From: Acidianus hospitalis
Lineage (GTDB): Archaea > Thermoproteota > Thermoprotei_A > Sulfolobales > Sulfolobaceae
Reading direction: 5' to 3'
NCBI GenBank assembly: GCA_046533895.1
Contig: JAWDOK010000020.1
Span: 1 to 19,038, forward strand
Length of the DNA stretch: 19,038 nucleotides
In this document: positions 16,719 through 19,038 of the stretch, piece by piece
How positions within the stretch are numbered: position 1 is the stretch's first letter
Layout: the number at the start of each line of letters is the position of its first letter
The notes under the pieces: generated by a model
Told to the model about the DNA's origin: nothing
Seen by the model: only the letters and a program-made list of their open reading frames with translations
The model's database searches: none
Made by a program: the position numbers and the translations under genes

Positions 16719-16970
16719 TTATTCTTTATATATGTTATAGGCCACTACGGCGGGAACGATAATGAGGACTAAGATATAGAAGAGCGGTACCAGGCTTAAC
16801 AGGGTGGCATCAGTACCGGTGACTGATGGTGAAGTCCCTGCTGTCAAAGTGCTGACTTCACCGGTAATCACGGGCAATAGGACTATTCCTATCAGTATAA
16901 AGATGAATAGCCCGATTAAGACTCCTACATTGACACCCTCAGCCTTTTTTAGCTTTGCCCTTACCTTCAT
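16719..16970 (-). CDS. vp1: Fusellovirus VP1 major coat protein
   Basis: The product has 83 residues: a short basic leader (MKVRAKLKKA), then Glu11 and two long hydrophobic helices (about 15-36 and 59-78) separated by a Thr/Ser-rich loop with SGT-type repeats. LVPLFYILVLIIVPAVVAY near the C-terminus is a hallmark of SSV VP1/VP3. Cleavage before Glu11 would leave 73 residues, the size known for mature SSV1 VP1, which also begins with Glu. In SSV1 the leader is far longer. The in-frame stop three codons upstream rules out a longer one here. VP3, VP2 and the tail-fibre genes are not seen in the window. Confidence 0.82.
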   Translation of the reverse strand: MKVRAKLKKAEGVNVGVLIGLFIFILIGIVLLPVITGEVSTLTAGTSPSVTGTDATLLSLVPLFYILVLIIVPAVVAYNIYKE

Positions 16971-17028
16971 TCTTGGTCACTAACGGCTTATCGTTAAGCT
17001 TTTTAAAATCCTGCACTTGTGAATTCAT
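16939..17028 (-). CDS. Possible 29-residue protein overlapping the VP1 start
   Basis: ATG 17028 opens a frame MNSQVQDFKKLNDKPLVTKN and nine more residues, ending in a TGA at 16939-16941 inside VP1 (different frame, 32-bp overlap). It begins 13 bp after the zinc-finger gene stop. The product is short and basic. It may be translated and couple VP1 expression, or it may be the decayed leader of an ancestral longer VP1 precursor. Confidence 0.35.
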   Translation of the reverse strand: MNSQVQDFKKLNDKPLVTKNEGKGKAKKG

Positions 17029-17041
17029 AATCTGAATTTGT

Positions 17042-17383
17042 TTAGCGTTCTGTAACCTTACTCCTACCCCACGGAAGCCACGCGTGCTTTTTGCCTATAT
17101 GGTCTATCAAATCGTCAGTTTTTGTAAACGTTTTCCCGCAATACCTACACGTCTTCTCTTTTTCCTCATAACGCAAATGCATGATGAAAGCCTGGTATGT
17201 TTCGAAAGGAGTTAAGCAAATAGGACAGACCCACTTATATACCGCTCTGAGTGAAACGTAAAGCATTAAGTCGTTACTCACGGGCGTGAACTGGTTCTCT
17301 ATAGCCCTCTTTAGAAACTCTAGAGGGTTCACTTGGGCCTCTTTAGCCTTTATAGCTAATGTCGTATGCTCTTTAGCTTTCAT
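17042..17383 (-). CDS. C2H2 zinc-finger protein of fusellovirus type
   Basis: The product has 113 residues from ATG 17383; a TTG directly before it is in frame but the ATG fits the TATA spacing (TATA at 17411-17416). The N-terminus is helical (NPLEFLKRAIENQ). The second finger is complete: Cys79, Cys82, His95, His100 (C-x2-C-x12-H-x4-H). The first has Cys53, Cys56 and His69 but no second His at the expected place, so it is degenerate. SSV viruses encode related small C2H2 proteins (B129 type) thought to bind DNA as regulators. Here it sits upstream of VP1 on the same strand and next to the word array, whose binding protein it could be. Confidence 0.75.
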   Translation of the reverse strand: MKAKEHTTLAIKAKEAQVNPLEFLKRAIENQFTPVSNDLMLYVSLRAVYKWVCPICLTPFETYQAFIMHLRYEEKEKTCRYCGKTFTKTDDLIDHIGKKHAWLPWGRSKVTER

Positions 17384-17386
17384 CAA

Positions 17387-17420
17387 AAGCTATATATTTC
17401 GCCAAATAATTATATAGCTT
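17387..17420. promoter_or_regulatory. Symmetric divergent promoter
   Basis: AAGCTATATA (17387-17396) and TATATAGCTT (17411-17420) form a perfect 10-bp inverted repeat with a 14-bp centre. Each arm contains a TATATA box, placing leaderless starts at 17383 (minus, zinc finger) and 17421 (plus, short ORF). Confidence 0.65.
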
Positions 17421-17501
17421 ATGGAGTCTCACAATTTAAGCACTAACACATTAGAAAAATACTACACTGCCACATCGTATTACAGAGACAAATTCAAATA
17501 A
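17421..17501 (+). CDS. 26-residue ORF at the head of array A
   Basis: ATG 17421 lies 25-30 bp after TATATA (17391-17396). The product contains NLSTNTLEKYYTATSYYRDK and ends at TAA 17499-17501. The same protein motif recurs within the next ORF (NLSTGTLEKFETGT) and in the minus-strand array (NLSTDAREKFETDA; SYYREKYK at its end). It overlaps the first repeat words. It may be a short upstream gene or a fragment of a repeat protein in a shifted frame. Confidence 0.45.
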   Translation: MESHNLSTNTLEKYYTATSYYRDKFK

Positions 17502-17661
17502 CTCTGTGCCAATCGATAAAAATTCTCCGGAAGTAAACAGAGGATATAAACAAAATGTGCCAAATGTGCCACTGAATTTAAGCACTGGCACATTAGAAAA
17601 ATTCGAGACTGGCACAAATGTCACAAATTCCTATAGCTCTCTCCAAACTTCCGGAGAATTT
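17444..17661 (+). repeat. Array A: seven 7-bp words of the TGGCACA type in a conserved scaffold
   Basis: Words: 17468-17474 TGCCACA, 17505-17511, 17556-17562 and 17565-17571 TGTGCCA (inverted), 17586-17592 and 17610-17616 TGGCACA, 17619-17625 TGTCACA. A weaker eighth, TAACACA, is at 17444-17450. A 15-bp inverted repeat (17520-17534 with 17647-17661, core TTCTCCGGAAGT) brackets words 3-7, with 112 bp inside. Spacing is identical to array B. Confidence 0.85.
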
Positions 17662-17757
17662 AGCTCAGAAGACAGTGAAGAAACTGAAGATGAAGACATT
17701 GAAATTAATGTGGGTATAAGGAGCCTATTTCGGGGCTATCTCGAGTTTTTCGTCTAG
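17506..17757 (+). CDS. Repeat-derived hypothetical protein A
   Basis: GTG 17506 opens an 83-codon frame through array A: MPIDKNSPEV, then NVPNVPLNLSTGTLEKFETG, TNSYSSLQTSGEFSSED and an acidic tail. It is paralogous to protein B over about 60 residues. There is no hydrophobic segment; Ser, Thr, Asn and Glu dominate, so it is probably disordered. The start follows the TAA of the 26-residue ORF by 4 bp. Because the words in it change amino acids (VP/GT against AS/DA) while the DNA between is kept, coding may be secondary to a DNA role. Its 3' end overlaps the convergent 81-residue gene. Confidence 0.45.
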   Translation: MPIDKNSPEVNRGYKQNVPNVPLNLSTGTLEKFETGTNVTNSYSSLQTSGEFSSEDSEETEDEDIEINVGIRSLFRGYLEFFV

Positions 17758-17970
17758 TATATTAGAAAAAAATTGTAAAAACGGCTTATTTACATCAAGC
17801 CACCGATTCTTTATACCGCCACGCCATGGGTATTTAAGACCTAGTGAAGCCCGTAATTCGTTATTTGATATCCTCAGAACTTTGCCTTTATTAACGGAAA
17901 CCAGAAGTTCGCCTTTATCTTTAGTGGGAACGGGAATCTTACCGGCTTTTAACAATATACGCAATAACAT
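17725..17970 (-). CDS. Small basic hypothetical protein, 81 residues
   Basis: ATG 17970 is preceded by TTATATATCC about 22-30 bp upstream, an excellent leaderless promoter. The product is Lys/Arg-rich, with LLVSVNKGKVLRISNNELRA (22-41) suggesting a small beta-helix fold, and ends in LDEKLEIAPK. No cysteine or membrane helix. It lies between the two word arrays and is a candidate for their DNA-binding partner on position alone. Family unknown. Confidence 0.6.
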   Translation of the reverse strand: MLLRILLKAGKIPVPTKDKGELLVSVNKGKVLRISNNELRASLGLKYPWRGGIKNRWLDVNKPFLQFFSNILDEKLEIAPK

Positions 17971-18019
17971 AAGTTAGGTTTAGAAAAAAAGGATATATAA
18001 CTTTATTTACAGTCTGTTT

Positions 18020-18210
18020 ACGAGATAATTAAGGAGATTAAGACGCAAAAAGGGCAAAGACTTTACACATCGAAGAAGACGTTTAGGTTTTTATACAAAA
18101 AAGGTAATACCTTATGTGGGAATAGCGGAAGGAAATCGATGTTAATTGAACTGCCCCGCTACGACCCCTTTCCGCTCTTCCCACAATTTTTCTATATGCC
18201 TCTTTAACGT
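18020..18210 (+). pseudogene. Open plus-strand frame without a start
   Basis: After a stop near 18005, the plus strand is open for about 65 codons, including YEIIKEIKTQKGQRLYTSKK and ending FFYMPL before a TAA at about 18205. No ATG, GTG or TTG begins it; the only ATG is at 18139. It overlaps the 33-residue minus-strand gene and the large hairpin. Probably a 5'-truncated gene or chance. Confidence 0.25.
18116..18184. repeat. Large stem-loop, 15-bp arms
   Basis: GTGGGAATAGCGGAA (18116-18130) pairs with TTCCGCTCTTCCCAC (18170-18184) with one mismatch, leaving a 39-nt loop. It lies midway between the two word arrays. It may form an RNA hairpin or a cruciform at a replication origin. Confidence 0.6.
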
Positions 18211-18243
18211 CTCTACCTCAAGAAACGATATCTCCTTCTTCAC
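18142..18243 (-). CDS. 33-residue helical protein
   Basis: GTG 18243 opens MKKEISFLEVETLKRHIEKL and a further 13 residues (WEERKGVVAGQFN), ending at TAA 18142-18144. ATTTAAAAG at 18266-18273 lies about 25 bp upstream, as for a leaderless gene. The helix has heptad-like Leu/Ile spacing, so a small coiled-coil dimer is likely. It is not recognised. Half of the coding region forms one arm and loop of the 18116-18184 stem-loop. A tiny frame (ATG 18263, 7 codons) overlaps its start as TTGTGA. Confidence 0.5.
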   Translation of the reverse strand: MKKEISFLEVETLKRHIEKLWEERKGVVAGQFN

Positions 18244-18345
18244 AATAATTTCTTATCCTGCATACTTTTAAATTTTGCACATCTATGTATAATGTACATT
18301 TAGCATAATATATACGGGGAATTTTTATCACTTATACTTGAGTTA
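18244..18345. other. Intergenic AT-rich stretch with TATA boxes
   Basis: Contains the minus-strand TATA of the 33-residue gene and an ATGTATAATGTACAT palindrome at 18285-18299. No gene is seen. Confidence 0.4.
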
Positions 18346-18597
18346 TTTGTATTTTTCTCTGTAATACGAAGGGTTAGTCTCGGATTTTTCTACATCTTCT
18401 GAGTTAAATTCTCCGGAAGTTTGGGAAGAGATATAAGAATTTGCATCATTTGCATCAGTCTCGAATTTTTCTCTTGCATCAGTGCTTAAATTCACTGATG
18501 CAAATGATGCATTTTGCTTATGCTCTCTGTATACTTCCGGAGAATTTTGATCAACTGATGCATAGTTATTTGAATTTGTCTCTGTAATACGATGCAT
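18343..18597 (-). CDS. Repeat-derived hypothetical protein B
   Basis: The frame is open from beyond 18744, but the ATG at 18597 is preferred: its bases overlap the TGA of a short upstream frame (TGATG), and homology with protein A starts here (RITETNSNN then VDQNSPEV). The 84-residue product has NASFASVNLSTDAREKFETD, ANSYISSQTSGEFNSED and ends SYYREKYK. It is polar and probably disordered. Each 7-bp word supplies the dipeptide DA or AS. The terminal SYYREKYK repeats the end of the 26-residue ORF of array A. Confidence 0.45.
   Translation of the reverse strand: MHRITETNSNNYASVDQNSPEVYREHKQNASFASVNLSTDAREKFETDANDANSYISSQTSGEFNSEDVEKSETNPSYYREKYK
18346..18375 (-). repeat. Partial third copy of the scaffold unit
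   Basis: Read on the minus strand, TCGTATTACAGAGA followed by AAATACAAATAACT repeats the block found after word 1 in both arrays (TCGTATTACAGAGACAAATT...). The word slot before it reads TAACCCT, matching neither word. Confidence 0.6.
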
Positions 18598-18618
18598 CAG
18601 TGTAGAATTTTTCGCATA
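18372..18618 (-). repeat. Array B: seven perfect TGATGCA words in the same scaffold
   Basis: Words in plus coordinates: 18593-18599, 18556-18562, 18505-18511, 18496-18502, 18475-18481, 18451-18457, 18442-18448. Read on the minus strand they are TGATGCA, three inverted TGCATCA, then three TGATGCA. The steps are 37, 51, 9, 21, 24 and 9 bp, exactly as in array A. The 15-bp inverted repeat is at 18533-18547 and 18406-18420, again with 112 bp inside. Confidence 0.88.
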
Positions 18619-18668
18619 AATGAGGAATCTTTGCCGTCTTCTTTCAAATCGTCGAATTTTAACGGCAA
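18597..18668 (-). CDS. Possible 23-residue ORF upstream of protein B
   Basis: TTG 18668, about 25 bp after TTTATAAG, opens a frame MPLKFDDLKEDGKDSSFMRK ending in ILH and TGA 18597-18599, which overlaps the ATG of protein B (TGATG). This suggests translational coupling, parallel to the 26-residue ORF that precedes protein A. Confidence 0.4.
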   Translation of the reverse strand: MPLKFDDLKEDGKDSSFMRKILH

Positions 18669-18684
18669 AAATTGACGGGTTGCC

Positions 18685-18700
18685 AATACTTATAAACGCG
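18685..18700. promoter_or_regulatory. Shared TATA for int(N) and array B transcript
   Basis: CTTATAAAC at 18689-18697 reads as TATA on both strands. On minus it is about 25 bp before TTG 18668; on plus it is about 37 bp before TTG 18730. Confidence 0.45.
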
Positions 18701-18840
18701 AATTGGCAACCATAATACGGTGGGCGTTTTTGGGCGAAAAGCAACGTCGTTATAAATTCGGCGACTATATTTTACGCGAAAGAAAAGGTAGGTATTATGT
18801 TTACAAATTAGAGAACGTGAACGGTGAGGTAAAGGAACGT

Positions 18841-18864
18841 TACGTCGGCCCCTTAGCCGACGTA
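18841..18864. repeat. Perfect 9-bp inverted repeat inside int(N)
   Basis: TACGTCGGC (18841-18849) and GCCGACGTA (18856-18864) with a 6-nt loop, in the codons of RYVGPLADVV. A possible integrase arm site or hairpin. Confidence 0.5.
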
Positions 18865-18897
18865 GTCGAAACTTACGAGAAATTGAAAAGTGGGGGT

Positions 18898-18996
<99 letters not shown>

Positions 18997-19038
18997 AGCT
19001 AAAAAATTCTGTTCATACATTGCTTAAAAAATTTCCGT

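Noticed and set aside
17444..18618. CRISPR array
   Set aside because: The conserved parts are the long stretches between words, the words are only 7 bp, and there are no unique spacers or cas genes.
18598..18744. Longer version of protein B starting at 18744
   Set aside because: The extension crosses int(N) antisense, is arginine-rich and unlike protein A, and the ATG at 18597 coincides with a coupled TGATG.

Overview
The window is chromosomal DNA of a thermoacidophilic crenarchaeon of the order Sulfolobales. It is AT-rich, and most genes start within a few bases of where a TATA box about 25-30 bp upstream would place the transcript (leaderless). Gene content agrees: a heme-copper oxidase subunit I of the DoxB/SoxB type, a 4-hydroxybutyryl-CoA dehydratase of the 3-hydroxypropionate/4-hydroxybutyrate cycle, a fusellovirus coat protein, and an SSV-type integrase fragment in a tRNA gene.

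Layout. Positions 1-3990 hold a TRIC/UPF0126 membrane protein cut by the window edge, a frameshifted small gene, and several unrecognised genes, including a two-gene membrane operon behind a perfect palindrome. Positions 4000-8625 (minus strand) hold an MFS transporter, a DUF84 nucleotide-housecleaning phosphatase, a COG1233 flavin oxidoreductase and the oxidase. Positions 8843-9044 and 13984-14230 carry two copies of a structured dispersed repeat. Between them lie a membrane protein, an Asp/Glu-racemase-superfamily enzyme with one catalytic cysteine, a HEPN-motif protein, a small HTH-like protein, 4-hydroxybutyryl-CoA dehydratase and a PaREP1/HEPN protein. Positions 14.6-15.2 kb are a gene graveyard with fragments resembling an ABC ATPase, an MFS transporter and a CoA ligase. 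A RelE-like toxin follows.

From about 15.83 kb to the tRNA-Lys(UUU) gene at 18.92-19.0 kb is a fragment of an integrated fusellovirus or related plasmid. It has a B251-like ATPase lacking its Walker A half, a VP1 coat protein, a C2H2 zinc-finger protein, several very small genes, and int(N) running into the tRNA. No second att copy or int(C) is visible, so the left part of the element is lost or lies elsewhere.

The most unusual object is inside this element. Two homologous arrays of about 230 bp face each other (about 17.45-17.69 kb on plus, about 18.37-18.62 kb on minus). Each has seven 7-bp words at identical spacing. The scaffold is about 88% identical by hand count, but the word has switched at all seven positions, from TGGCACA (with two near-matches) to TGATGCA. 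Both direct and inverted copies switched to the same double-stranded word. This looks like a replicon- or protein-specific binding array that was duplicated and re-addressed. The arrays also lie in open reading frames, so a protein-repeat explanation must be weighed against it.
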